From NCBI RefSeq assembly GCF_022690685.1, contig NZ_JALCYY010000012.1:1-64000 (forward strand): a stretch of DNA of 64,000 nt, given 5' to 3'. Position numbers and translations under genes: made by a program. The notes below the pieces were generated by a model that did no database searches, was not told where the DNA came from, and saw nothing but the letters and a program-made list of their open reading frames with translations. Shown one piece after another: positions 1 to 8,675 of the stretch (position 1 is its first letter; each line of letters opens with the position of its first letter). This stretch comes from Anaeromyxobacter terrae. GTDB lineage: Bacteria > Myxococcota > Myxococcia > Myxococcales > Anaeromyxobacteraceae.

Positions 1-792
1 GTCGAGATCCTCGCCGCCGGGCGCGACAGCCGCGAACCCGCGGTGCGCCGGGCGGCGCTCCTCGCGCTCGCGCAGGCGCACCGCAGCGGCGACCGGGCGG
101 AGGCGGTGCTCGCGACCGCCGACGCGCTGCTCGCCGAGGATCCCGCCTCGCGCGAGGCGTTCGCGGCGAAGGCCTGGGCGCTCCGGCGGCTCGGGCGCGG
201 CGCGGACCTCTCCCGCGCCGCCGACGCGATCCTCGCGCGGCTCCCGGACGACCCGGAGGTGCTCGGGCTCGCCTCGAGCTCGCGCCTCCTCCTCGGCGAT
301 CGCGACGGCGCCGCGCGCGGGTTCCGCCGGCTCGTCGAGACGGGGCGCGCGAGCGCCGCCGTCTACAACGACGGCGCCTGGCTCGAGCTGTTCCGCGGCG
401 GCGCTTCGGCCGAGGCGCTCGGCTGGGCGCGCCGCGCGGTCGAGGCCGCCCCGGGCGATCACGCCGCGCTGAACACCCTCGCGGCCGTGTACGCCGAGCT
501 CGGCCGTCCCGCGGAGGCGCGCAGCGTCTTCCTCCGCTCCCTCGACGACGGGCGCCCGCTCGAGAGCGCGGACTGGTTCGTGGCCGGTCGCATCGCGGAG
601 GGCTTCGCGCTCCCCGAGGCGGCGCGCGCCGCGTACGGGCGCGTGAAGCCGGACCTCGTCGACGGCGCCGAGGACCCCTCGGGTGCGAACGTCCTCGCAC
701 GGCGTCGCCTCGCGCTCCTCGGCGGTGGACGCGCCCCGGCGAGCGACGCCGCAGCGCCGGCAGGCAGCGACCGCGGGTCGCGGAAGCGCTGA
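1..792 (+). CDS. TPR-repeat protein, C-terminal part (5' end outside window)
   Basis: The reading frame is open from base 1, so the gene starts upstream and only its last 263 residues are visible. The protein is Ala/Arg/Leu-rich and built of helical pairs typical of tetratricopeptide repeats, for example an A-x-A-W-A-L-R-R-L-G-R helix near 170-200 and an A-L-N-T-L-A-A-V-Y-A-E-L-G-R helix near 460-500. TPR arrays mediate protein-protein contacts; no catalytic motif is visible. The tail after about base 700 is Ala/Arg-rich and probably disordered. The following 169 bp to the kinase gene hold no clear terminator. Partner and exact role are unknown. Confidence 0.7.
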   Translation, partial: VEILAAGRDSREPAVRRAALLALAQAHRSGDRAEAVLATADALLAEDPASREAFAAKAWALRRLGRGADLSRAADAILARLPDDPEVLGLASSSRLLLGDRDGAARGFRRLVETGRASAAVYNDGAWLELFRGGASAEALGWARRAVEAAPGDHAALNTLAAVYAELGRPAEARSVFLRSLDDGRPLESADWFVAGRIAEGFALPEAARAAYGRVKPDLVDGAEDPSGANVLARRRLALLGGGRAPASDAAAPAGSDRGSRKR

Positions 793-961
793 CGCACGGA
801 GGCGCCGGGCGGGGCGCGCGGTTCGATCGGAGGGAGGTCCGCGCGCCCCGAATGCGTGCGTCGCGGCGAAGCGGGCCCAACGGGGCCGCGCAGCCGCGTA
901 TATCGCGCCGCGTCGCGCGCGTTAACATCCGCGCTCCCGAACTACCCGCACCGGAGTCATC

Positions 962-2932
962 GTGCCGAGGCGCTCGCCGCTGGAAGCCACCGCCGGGAAC
1001 ACCTCTCCCCCCGAGCCGCTCGACGAAGGCGCACCCTCCGAGGACGCACCCAGCGAGCGCGAGTTCCGCGCCATCTTCGACCTCGCCGGCAGTGGCAAGG
1101 CCATGGGGGACCCCGCGCGGAACCGCTTCATCCGCGTGAACCGCCGGTTTTGCGAGATCACGGGCTACTCCGTCGAGGAGCTGCTCGCGCGCGACATCGC
1201 CGAGCTCACGCACCCGGCCGACCGCGCCCGGGACGCGGCCGCCATCGCGGCGGCGCTGCGGGGCGAGACCGACGGCTGGACCATCGAGAAGCGCTACCTC
1301 CGCAAGGACGGCCAGACCGCGTGGGTGGTGGTGACCGGGTCCGTGCTGCGGGACGCGGAGGAGCGGCCGTTCCGCACCGTCGCGACCGTCCACGACATCA
1401 CCGCGCGCCGGCGCATCGAGGAGGACCTGCGCGCGAGCGAGGCGCTCCTCCGGCTCGCGCAGCGCGCGGCCCACGCGGGTGTCTGGGAGCTCGACCTCAT
1501 CGCGGGGACGGCGTGGATGTCCCCGGAGTGCCACGGCCTGTTCGGCACGGCGCTCGCGGCGCGCGGGCCCGACATCGCGGCCTGGCAGCGGCGGATGGTG
1601 CCCGAGGACGCCGCGGCCGCCGCGGCCGCGCTCTCCCAGGCGGTGAAGCACGGCGAGGAGTACAGCGCCGAGTTCCGCATCCAGCACCCCGCGCTCGGCG
1701 AGCGCTGGCTCTGGGAGATCGGCCGCGCCGAGTACGACGCCTCCGGGGCGGCCGTGCGCGTCCGCGGGATCGCGCTCGACGTCACCGAGCGCAAGCACGC
1801 CGAGCAGGCCCTCGTCGCCGCCGACCGCCGCAAGGACCAGTTCCTGGCCGTGCTCTCGCACGAGCTGCGGAACCCGCTCGCGCCGATGCGGAACGCGCTC
1901 GACGTGCTCGACCGGGCCGATCCCGCCGGGGAGCCCGCGCGGCGCGCCCGGGCGGTCCTGCAGCGGCAGCTCGCGCACCTGTCGCGGCTGGTCGACGACC
2001 TGCTCGACCTCACCCGCATCTCGCGCGGCAAGATCCAGCTCCGCAAGGCGCCGGTGTCGCTCGGCGAGGTCGTTCGGCGCGCAGCCGACGACCACCGCTC
2101 GCTCTTCGCGGAGGCGGGCGTCGCGCTCGACGTGCACGTCCCCGCCGCCCCCGTGCCGGTCTCGGGCGACGCGACCCGGCTCACGCAGATCGTCGGCAAC
2201 CTCCTCCAGAACGCCGCCAAGTTCACCCCTCCCGGCGGACACGTGCTGCTCGAGCTCTTCGCGCTGGGCGCGGACGCGCTCCTCCGCGTGCGCGACACCG
2301 GCATCGGCATGGAGGCGGAGATGCTCGAGCGCCTGTTCGAGCCGTTCGCCCAGGCGGAGGTGAGCCTCGAGCGCAGCCGGGGCGGCCTCGGGCTCGGGCT
2401 CGCGCTCGTCCGGCGCCTCGCGGAGCTCCACGGCGGCCAGGTCTACGCGCACAGCGAGGGCCTCGGGGCGGGCGCCGAGTTCGTGGTCCGCCTCCCGGTG
2501 GCGGCCACCGCGGCGGAGCGCGCGCCCGTCCCCGCCACCCCGGCCGCGGGGGCGCGGCGGCGCGTCCTCGTCGTCGACGACAACGAGGACGCGGCCGAGA
2601 CCCTGCGCGACCTGCTCGTCCTCGCCGGGCACGAGGTCGCCGTGGCGCACGACGGGGAGGCCGCGGTCGAGGCCGCGCGCGCCCTCCGCCCGGACGTCGT
2701 CTTCTGCGACATCGGGCTGCCGAAGCTCGACGGCTACGGCGTGGCGCGCGCGTGCCGCGCCGATCCGGCGACGCGCGGCGCCTACCTCGTGGCGCTCACC
2801 GGCTACGCGCTGCCGGACGACCTCCGCCGCGCCGCAGAGGCGGGCTTCGACGAGCACCTCGCGAAGCCCCCGCCGCTCGGCGCGATCGAGGCGGCCCTCG
2901 CGCGCGCCCCCGCCCCGCTCCGCGCTGGTTAG
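962..2932 (+). CDS. PAS/PAS hybrid sensor histidine kinase with receiver domain
   Basis: The 656-residue protein has no membrane segment, so it is probably a cytoplasmic sensor. In order it shows two PAS/PAC modules (about residues 35-155 and 160-285; both end in DITARRR/DVTERKH-type PAC tails), a HisKA domain with the phospho-acceptor His300 in SHELRNPLAP, a HATPase_c domain with the N box (NLLQNAAKF) and a DTGIGM G1 box, and a C-terminal receiver with phospho-acceptor Asp583 in VVFCDIGLPKLDG. Phosphate would pass from His300 to Asp583. No output domain or cognate regulator lies next to it, so its target is unknown. The start is GTG at 962, the first codon that includes the whole first PAS. 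Confidence 0.9.
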   Translation: MPRRSPLEATAGNTSPPEPLDEGAPSEDAPSEREFRAIFDLAGSGKAMGDPARNRFIRVNRRFCEITGYSVEELLARDIAELTHPADRARDAAAIAAALRGETDGWTIEKRYLRKDGQTAWVVVTGSVLRDAEERPFRTVATVHDITARRRIEEDLRASEALLRLAQRAAHAGVWELDLIAGTAWMSPECHGLFGTALAARGPDIAAWQRRMVPEDAAAAAAALSQAVKHGEEYSAEFRIQHPALGERWLWEIGRAEYDASGAAVRVRGIALDVTERKHAEQALVAADRRKDQFLAVLSHELRNPLAPMRNALDVLDRADPAGEPARRARAVLQRQLAHLSRLVDDLLDLTRISRGKIQLRKAPVSLGEVVRRAADDHRSLFAEAGVALDVHVPAAPVPVSGDATRLTQIVGNLLQNAAKFTPPGGHVLLELFALGADALLRVRDTGIGMEAEMLERLFEPFAQAEVSLERSRGGLGLGLALVRRLAELHGGQVYAHSEGLGAGAEFVVRLPVAATAAERAPVPATPAAGARRRVLVVDDNEDAAETLRDLLVLAGHEVAVAHDGEAAVEAARALRPDVVFCDIGLPKLDGYGVARACRADPATRGAYLVALTGYALPDDLRRAAEAGFDEHLAKPPPLGAIEAALARAPAPLRAG

Positions 2933-2959
2933 ACGACGAGCGAAGCGAGTCCGCCGGGA

Positions 2960-2996
2960 CGCCACCGCGTTCGCGGCGAAGCCGCCCGCGGTGGCG
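2960..2996. terminator. hairpin between convergent genes
   Basis: A perfect 10-bp inverted repeat (2960-2969 and 2987-2996) with a nested GCGGC/GCCGC stem lies in the 101-bp gap between the kinase gene and the convergent peptidase gene. It has no T-tract, so it is only a candidate bidirectional terminator. Confidence 0.4.
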
Positions 2997-3033
2997 CACG
3001 GGACCGGCAGGCGGGGTGGGGCGCAGCCCCGTG

Positions 3034-4710
3034 CTACCCGCCGAGCTCCTCGGCGGTCACGAACCGCGGGGCGATGTCGACCGGGATCCGGGAGAGCCGG
3101 TCGAGGACGCGCTTCACCTCCGGCCGCACCACGGCCATCCGCTCGAGGAGGGCCTTCGCCGCGGCCCGGTCGCCCTTCCCCTGGATGGTCATGATCTCGC
3201 GGGTGAGCGAGACGACCGCCTCCTTCATCCGCGCGCCGTCGATGGCGAAGGTGCCGTCCGGGCGCGGGACGATCGCGCGCGCGTCGAGGAGCCAGTTGAG
3301 CTGGAGCGCCATGCCGCGCCCGTGCGCCTCCCCGAGGCCGAAGCGGATGGAGCGGAAGGCGGAGGCGAGGAAGGTCGGATAGAGCGTCCGCTCCATGGCG
3401 CGATCGAGCTTCCCCTCGTCGAGGAGCTTCCGGAGCGCGAAGAGGCCCGCCACGTCGGCCTTCGCCTCCTCGAGGGCGCTGTAGGTGTCGCCGAGCTCGG
3501 CGCGGACCGTGGTCTTGCGGCCGGCGACCGTGATCTCGTGCGGCCCGAGCCCGTGCAGGAGCTCGTGCATGAGGATGTGGGTGAAGAAGGGATCGAACGC
3601 GATGGCGCCGCGGTCCGCCTTCGAGAGCGCGACGCCCGCGATGGGCACGAGCACCTTCTCGAACTTCGCCTCCTGCACGTTCTTCAGCATGACGCGCTTC
3701 GAGCCCATCTCGCGGACGATGCGCTCGTCGTTCGGCAGGTTGTAGGCGGCGGTCTGCACGCCGTGCATCGCGTCGCCCGCCGCGAACACCTCGTTCACCA
3801 CGCGGATGGGCGCCATGGCCCCGAGCTTCGGGTTCCTCATCGCCGCGTCGATGGGGAGCACGTCCTCGATGCCCTGGAGCTCCGCCGCGAAGCGCTGGAG
3901 CTTGGCGGTCTCGGCGTCGTCGCGGACGCCGATGAACGCCTCGAACGCCGCCTTCGCGTTGAACCAGCCGTCCTCGTAGACCTCGTACGGCCCGATGGTC
4001 GGGTCCACCGAGGAGTCGAGCTGCATCCAGGCGACGTCGGAGGCGTAGTAGTCGTTCGAGACGAAGGCCTGGGCGCGCGCCTCGAGGAACTTGCGCAGAC
4101 CCGCGTCCGCGGTGGCCGCCGCCGCCTCGCGGAGGAGCTCCGCCGCGCGGGCGAGCTCGCCCTGGTACTCGAGCGCGTACGGGACCGCGACGAGGCCGCC
4201 GTCCGGCGCGCGGCGCACGGTCGTGAAGAACCCGGTCGCCGCCGCCTTCGCCTCCGGCGCGAGCCCGGCGAGCCAGCGCTCCACGTCCTCCTTCGACGCG
4301 CCGGCCGGGTAGAAGTTCGCCTGGGCCGGCTTCTCCGGCACGCCGGGCAGGAACGCCGGCTCGCCGTGATCGAGCCGGTCCCACGGCCCCTTGTTTCGGA
4401 GGAACGCGGCGAGCCGCGCCGCGCCGAGCGGCGAGCGGTCCTCGGCGAGCGAGAGGAGGAGCGGCTCGTTCCCGGCCCAGACCTGGCGCAGGAAGAGCGC
4501 GTCCATCACCCGCGCCGCCTCGACGAGGCGCGCGAGCGCGCGCTGCTCGCCCTCGGGGAGCCGGGACAGATCGAGGCGCAGGTCCACCGGCGCGTAGCGC
4601 GCGTCGGCGCGGCGGAGGGCGGCGGCGTCGGGGAGCTTCCGGGGCGCGGCGGCGGCTGGGAGCGCGGCGACGGAGAGTGCGGCGGCGAGGGATCGGGCGG
4701 CGATGTTCAT
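3034..4710 (-). CDS. M49 (dipeptidyl-peptidase III-like) zinc metallopeptidase, secreted
   Basis: The 558-residue product has a signal peptide (about residues 1-22, ending AAAAP). It contains HELLHGLGPH beginning at His382, followed about 30-40 residues later by EEAKAD, matching the two zinc-binding motifs of family M49, in which HELLGH provides two His ligands and the Glu base, and the EECRAE-type motif supplies the third ligand. Here the first motif is HELLH plus a GLGPH extension, typical of divergent bacterial M49 members. It probably trims peptides in the periplasm. The start ATG at 4710 was chosen for the signal peptide; the frame stays open upstream to 5181, but that part overlaps rmuC antisense. 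It is convergent with the kinase gene and divergent from rmuC. Confidence 0.82.
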   Translation of the reverse strand: MNIAARSLAAALSVAALPAAAAPRKLPDAAALRRADARYAPVDLRLDLSRLPEGEQRALARLVEAARVMDALFLRQVWAGNEPLLLSLAEDRSPLGAARLAAFLRNKGPWDRLDHGEPAFLPGVPEKPAQANFYPAGASKEDVERWLAGLAPEAKAAATGFFTTVRRAPDGGLVAVPYALEYQGELARAAELLREAAAATADAGLRKFLEARAQAFVSNDYYASDVAWMQLDSSVDPTIGPYEVYEDGWFNAKAAFEAFIGVRDDAETAKLQRFAAELQGIEDVLPIDAAMRNPKLGAMAPIRVVNEVFAAGDAMHGVQTAAYNLPNDERIVREMGSKRVMLKNVQEAKFEKVLVPIAGVALSKADRGAIAFDPFFTHILMHELLHGLGPHEITVAGRKTTVRAELGDTYSALEEAKADVAGLFALRKLLDEGKLDRAMERTLYPTFLASAFRSIRFGLGEAHGRGMALQLNWLLDARAIVPRPDGTFAIDGARMKEAVVSLTREIMTIQGKGDRAAAKALLERMAVVRPEVKRVLDRLSRIPVDIAPRFVTAEELGG

Positions 4711-4810
4711 CGAGGGGTCCTCCACGGGGTCCGGTCCTTTTACACCGGGGCGAGGGCCCGCGCCGCGCAGGCGAACGGGGCGGACAGACCGCGGGAGTAG
4801 GCTCTCCCAC

Positions 4811-6097
4811 ATGGACTCGACGGGGCTCCTCCTCCTCGCACTCGGCGTCGCGCTCGGCGCCGCCCTGGGCTTCTTCGCGCGGAGCGGCGAGGCGCGGCGC
4901 GCCGCCGAGCGGGCGGTGCGCATCGCCGAGCTCGAGGCGACGCTCTCCGCCGAGCGGGCCGGGGCCGAGGAGAAGCGCGCCCTCGTGGAGGACGCGCGCG
5001 CGCGCCTCTCCGACGCCTTCAAGGCGCTCTCCGCCGACGCGCTCCGCGCCTCCAGCGCCTCCTTCCTCGAGCTCGCGCGCGCCGCCCTCGGCCGCGAGCG
5101 CGCGGCGGCGGACGGCGACCTCGCCCGGCGCGAGGAGGCGATCGCGGCGCTCGTCGCCCCCGTCCGCGAGGCGCTCGGCAAGCTCGACGGCGAGCTGCGC
5201 GGGATGGAGCGGGCGCGCGAGGGCGCCTATGGCGCGCTCACGGAGCAGCTCCGGCAGGTGGCGGAGGCGCAGGCGCAGGTCCGCGGCGAGGCGGCGAACC
5301 TCGTGAAGGCGCTCCGGGCGCCGCAGGCCCGCGGGCGCTGGGGCGAGCTGCAGCTCCGCCGCGTGGTCGAGCTCGCGGGCATGCTCGACCGCTGTGACTT
5401 CGAGGAGCAGGCCACCGTGGACGGCGACGAGGGCCGGCTCCGCCCCGACCTCGTCGTGCACCTCCCCGGCGGACGGAACGTCGTCGTCGACGCAAAGGCG
5501 CCGCTCGCGGCGTACCTCGAGGCCATCGAGGCGAAGGACGAGGGGTCGAGGCGGGCGCACCTCGCCGATCACGCGCGGCAGCTCCGCGAGCACGTGCAGC
5601 AGCTCGGGCGCAAGGCGTACTGGGAGCGGCTCCGCCCCGCGCCGGAGTTCGCGGTGCTGTTCCTCCCGGGCGAGAGCTTCTACGCGGCGGCGCTGGAGGC
5701 CGACCCCACGCTCCTCGAGGCGAGCGTGGAGCGGCAGGTGATCGTGGCGACGCCGACCACGCTCATCGCCCTCCTCAAGGCGGTGGCGCACGGCTGGCGC
5801 CAGGCCGAGGTCGCCGAGAACGCCGAGGCGGTCGCGGCGCTCGGCCGGGAGCTGTACAAGCGGATCGCCGACCTCGGCGGGCACTTCGCCCGGCTCGGGC
5901 GCGCGCTCGGCGGCACCGTCGAGGCGTACAACCGGGCGATCGGCTCCCTCGAGGCGCGGGTGCTCCCGGCGGCGCGGCGCTTCGAGGCGCTCTCGGCCGC
6001 ACCCGCCGACGCGGAGCTCGAGGCGCTCGCCGCGATCGAGATCGCCCCGCGGGCGGTCGTCGCCCCGGAGCTCGCCGACCCGGCCGCGGGCCGCTGA
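4811..6097 (+). CDS. rmuC: RmuC-family DNA recombination protein
   Basis: The 428-residue product has an N-terminal membrane anchor (STGLLLLALGVALGAALGFF), a long coiled coil rich in Ala/Glu/Arg (about 30-170), then the conserved RmuC core: RGRWGELQLRRVVELAGM, DLVVHLPGG, VVDAKAPL, and YWERLRP.PEFAVLFLPGE. RmuC belongs to a restriction-endonuclease-like fold linked to limiting recombination between inverted repeats; its biochemistry is poorly known. The ATG at 4811 is preferred over the upstream in-frame start at 4703 because it begins directly at the membrane anchor. The 100-bp gap to the divergent M49 gene must hold both promoters. Confidence 0.9.
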   Translation: MDSTGLLLLALGVALGAALGFFARSGEARRAAERAVRIAELEATLSAERAGAEEKRALVEDARARLSDAFKALSADALRASSASFLELARAALGRERAAADGDLARREEAIAALVAPVREALGKLDGELRGMERAREGAYGALTEQLRQVAEAQAQVRGEAANLVKALRAPQARGRWGELQLRRVVELAGMLDRCDFEEQATVDGDEGRLRPDLVVHLPGGRNVVVDAKAPLAAYLEAIEAKDEGSRRAHLADHARQLREHVQQLGRKAYWERLRPAPEFAVLFLPGESFYAAALEADPTLLEASVERQVIVATPTTLIALLKAVAHGWRQAEVAENAEAVAALGRELYKRIADLGGHFARLGRALGGTVEAYNRAIGSLEARVLPAARRFEALSAAPADAELEALAAIEIAPRAVVAPELADPAAGR

Positions 6098-6592
6098 CGG
6101 TCCTCCTCCACCCGCTCGCAGCCCCGGCACGCCTCCCGAGGGCGGGGGCCCTTTTCACTTTTCGTCGCGCCCGCACGGTCGGTGAGCGGGCTGAACCATT
6201 CACTTTCCGTCATCGACCGGCTCTACCGACTACGCGCCGAGGGCGGCGAGGGCCGGGTCCGACGGCGCGATCCGGCTGATCCGCCGCGCCTTCCGCGGTT
6301 TTCGACCCAAAATCGCCCGCGCAATTTTAACGTGGAGCGGTCCCGTCAATGTTGCCTCGCGGAGTCCACAAAGGCCATTTCGCGGGGCGGTTTTCGGGTT
6401 TGACCGGGGTGGGGCGTGACGTCCGTCAATTGCGACGCTCGACGGACGGGTGCGCCGATACCGCGCGGCGACCGATTGCCGCACGATCGGCCCGCAAAGA
6501 TTTCGTTGGGTGAAAATCGGAAAAGCGCCGGAATTTTAGCAGGTTGCAATTTGAGGTCGGGACAGTAGTCTCCGCGGCACCCGGAGGACGGA
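6098..6592. other. 495-bp intergenic region upstream of the hydrogenase operon
   Basis: No gene is supportable here. The region is visibly more AT-rich than its surroundings (runs such as CAATTTTAACG and GGAATTTTAGC) and precedes the first hydrogenase gene, so it should contain the operon promoter and its control sites. No consensus sigma-54 -24/-12 pair or FNR box could be recognised by eye. The ribosome-binding site GGAGGACGGA lies directly before the ATG at 6593. Confidence 0.6.
6420..6448. promoter_or_regulatory. inverted repeat, candidate operator of the hydrogenase operon
   Basis: A perfect 8-bp inverted repeat, CGTCCGTC at 6420-6427 and GACGGACG at 6441-6448, is separated by 13 nt and centred about 160 bp upstream of the hybO start. 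Such spacing suits a dimeric regulator. The assignment is positional inference only. Confidence 0.3.
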
Positions 6593-7714
6593 ATGAACGA
6601 TATGGACTCCGAAGTGCTCGGCCTGGAGACCAAGGGCGTCTCCCGCCGTGACTTCATCAAGGTCTGCACCACCGCGGCGGCGGCCGTGGGCCTCCCGGCC
6701 TGGGCCGGCGAGAAGATGGCGGAGAACGTGGCCAAGGGGAAAAAGCCCTCGGTCATCTGGCTCCACTTCCAGGAGTGCACCGGCTGCACCGAGTCGCTGC
6801 TCCGCACGAGCCACCCGGACGTCGGCTCGCTCATCCTCGACCTCGTCTCGGTCGACTATCACGAGACCTTGTTCGCGGCGGCCGGCCGCCAGATCGAGGA
6901 GGCGCTCGAGAAGGCGCTGCACGAGAACGAGGGCAAGTTCGTCCTCGTGGTCGAGGGCGCCATCCCGGAGAAGGACGGCGGCATCTACTGCCAGGTAGGC
7001 GGCAAGAAGGCGATCGACACGCTCAACGCGGTCGCCGCCAAGGCCGGGGCGATCATCGCCATCGGCTCCTGCGCGTCCTGGGGCGGCGTGCCCTCCGCGG
7101 CGCCGAACCCGACGGGCGCGACCGGCGCCCCGCAGATCCTGAAGGGCAAGACGGTCGTCACGCTGCCCGGCTGCCCGGCGAACCCCTACAACCTGCTCGG
7201 CACCGTGCTGCAGTACGCGACCTTCGGCACGCTCCCCGCGCTCGACGACCTCGGCCGCCCGAAGTTCGCCTACGGCCGCGTCATCCACGAGGACTGCCAG
7301 CGCCGCCCGCACTTCGACGCCGGCCGGTTCGCGCAGGCGTTCGGGGACGAAGGGCACCGCAACGGCTACTGCCTCTACAAGCTCGGCTGCAAGGGCCCCC
7401 AGACCCACGCCAACTGCTCGCTGCTCGACTTCTGCGAGGTCCCCGGCGCGTGGCCCGTCGGCATCGGCCACCCGTGCGTCGGCTGCACCGAGCAGGGCAT
7501 CGGCTTCAACGTGCCGATCTACACGAACCTGCCCATCCAGAACCCGACCGCCCCGATGGCCTACCCCGCCGTCCACCCCGACCACACGGTGCTCGGCAAG
7601 AGCGCGCTCGCGGTCGGCGTCGGCGGCGCCGTGATCGGCGCCATCGTCGGCGCGGGCGTGGTCGCGACGCGGAAGATCAGCGCCGAGTCCGAGAAGAGCG
7701 AGCGGAAGGAGTAA
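6593..7714 (+). CDS. hybO: [NiFe] hydrogenase small subunit, Hyb type
   Basis: The 373-residue subunit carries the three Fe-S clusters that relay electrons from the NiFe site. A Tat signal with SRRDFIK (Arg18-Arg19) directs folded export with the large subunit. Proximal cluster ligands are seen in ECTGCTE (Cys62, Cys65), GSCASWGG and LPGCP; distal and medial ligands lie in the EDCQRR, YCLYKLGCKGP, CSLLDFC and PCVGC segments. A C-terminal hydrophobic helix (about 337-357) anchors it in the membrane. The ATG at 6593 follows GGAGGACGGA by a few bases. It is the first gene of the operon and is 7 bp from hybA. Hyb-type enzymes are menaquinone-linked uptake hydrogenases facing the periplasm. Confidence 0.96.
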   Translation: MNDMDSEVLGLETKGVSRRDFIKVCTTAAAAVGLPAWAGEKMAENVAKGKKPSVIWLHFQECTGCTESLLRTSHPDVGSLILDLVSVDYHETLFAAAGRQIEEALEKALHENEGKFVLVVEGAIPEKDGGIYCQVGGKKAIDTLNAVAAKAGAIIAIGSCASWGGVPSAAPNPTGATGAPQILKGKTVVTLPGCPANPYNLLGTVLQYATFGTLPALDDLGRPKFAYGRVIHEDCQRRPHFDAGRFAQAFGDEGHRNGYCLYKLGCKGPQTHANCSLLDFCEVPGAWPVGIGHPCVGCTEQGIGFNVPIYTNLPIQNPTAPMAYPAVHPDHTVLGKSALAVGVGGAVIGAIVGAGVVATRKISAESEKSERKE

Positions 7715-7721
7715 CGCCCCT

Positions 7722-8675
7722 ATGCGCATCTCACGACGAGACCTGCTCAAGGGAGCGGCCGTTGCGGGGGCGACCACCGCGCTCGCCGGGACCGCGTCCG
7801 CTCGAGAAGCCGTCGAGCCGCGCCCCGAGGCGGTGGGAATGCTCTTCGACGCCACCCAGTGCGTCGGCTGCCGCGCCTGCCAGACCGCGTGCAAGCGCGC
7901 CAACAAGCTGCCGGTGGACCTCGAGACCGGCGAGACCGGCGGGCAGTACGACGCGCCCCGCGATCTCAACAGCACGACGAAGAACGTCATCAAGGCGGTC
8001 GAGGGCGCGAACGGCCCGACCTACATGAAGCAGCAGTGCATGCACTGCGTCGACCCGTCGTGCGTGTCGGTCTGCATGATGGGCGCCCTCCACAAGGAGG
8101 GCGAGGGGAAGAAGAAGATCCCCGGCGAGCGCGCCGGGACCGGCATCGTCGTCTACGACAAGAACACCTGCGTCGGGTGCCGCTACTGCCAGATCGGCTG
8201 CGCGTTCAACGTGCCGAAGTTCGAGTGGTTCGACGCCTTCCCGCTCATCGTGAAGTGCGAGCTGTGCCGGCACCGCGCCGACCCGAAGCAGGAGGGGCTC
8301 CTCTCCATCGCGAACCCCGCCTGCTGCGAGGTCTGCCCACGCGAGGCGGTCGTCTACGGCCGGCGCGAGGAGCTGCTCGCCGAGGCGAAGCGGCGCATCG
8401 CCGCCGCGCCCACGCGCTACCAGCAGCACGTCTACGGCGAGAAGGAGGGCGGCGGCACCCAGGTGCTGTACCTCGCCCCCGCGGGCGTCTCGTTCACGCA
8501 GCTCGGGCTGCCCGAGCTGCCGGACCGCTCGCAGGCCTCGTTCTCGGAGAGCGTCTCCCACGCGCCGTACCTGCACGGCGTCACGCCGGTCGCGCTGTAC
8601 CTCGGCATGGCCGCGCTCATCGCGCGCAGCCGGAAGAAGGAAGAGGCGGCCGAGCACCGCGAGGAGGGCAAGTAG
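7722..8675 (+). CDS. hybA: hydrogenase 4Fe-4S ferredoxin-type subunit HybA
   Basis: The 317-residue periplasmic electron-transfer subunit begins with a Tat signal (ISRRDLLKG, processed near TASA). It has four [4Fe-4S] motif groups: CVGCRACQTAC, the CMHCVDPSCVSVC group, CVGCRYCQIGC, and CELC...CCEVCPREA. A C-terminal hydrophobic stretch (about 285-302, VALYLGMAALIA) probably anchors it to the membrane. It should bridge HybO and the quinone-reactive HybB. Its stop codon directly abuts the hybB start, which indicates translational coupling. Confidence 0.95.
   Translation: MRISRRDLLKGAAVAGATTALAGTASAREAVEPRPEAVGMLFDATQCVGCRACQTACKRANKLPVDLETGETGGQYDAPRDLNSTTKNVIKAVEGANGPTYMKQQCMHCVDPSCVSVCMMGALHKEGEGKKKIPGERAGTGIVVYDKNTCVGCRYCQIGCAFNVPKFEWFDAFPLIVKCELCRHRADPKQEGLLSIANPACCEVCPREAVVYGRREELLAEAKRRIAAAPTRYQQHVYGEKEGGGTQVLYLAPAGVSFTQLGLPELPDRSQASFSESVSHAPYLHGVTPVALYLGMAALIARSRKKEEAAEHREEGK

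Noticed and set aside
856..4800. 1,314-codon plus-strand frame overlapping the kinase and the M49 gene
   Set aside because: It is out of frame with the kinase and antisense to the peptidase, with Arg/Ala-rich low-complexity translation.
6480..6592. Sigma-54 promoter for the hydrogenase operon (AGCAGGTTGCAAT)
   Set aside because: No GG element lies at the required distance upstream of the TTGC.
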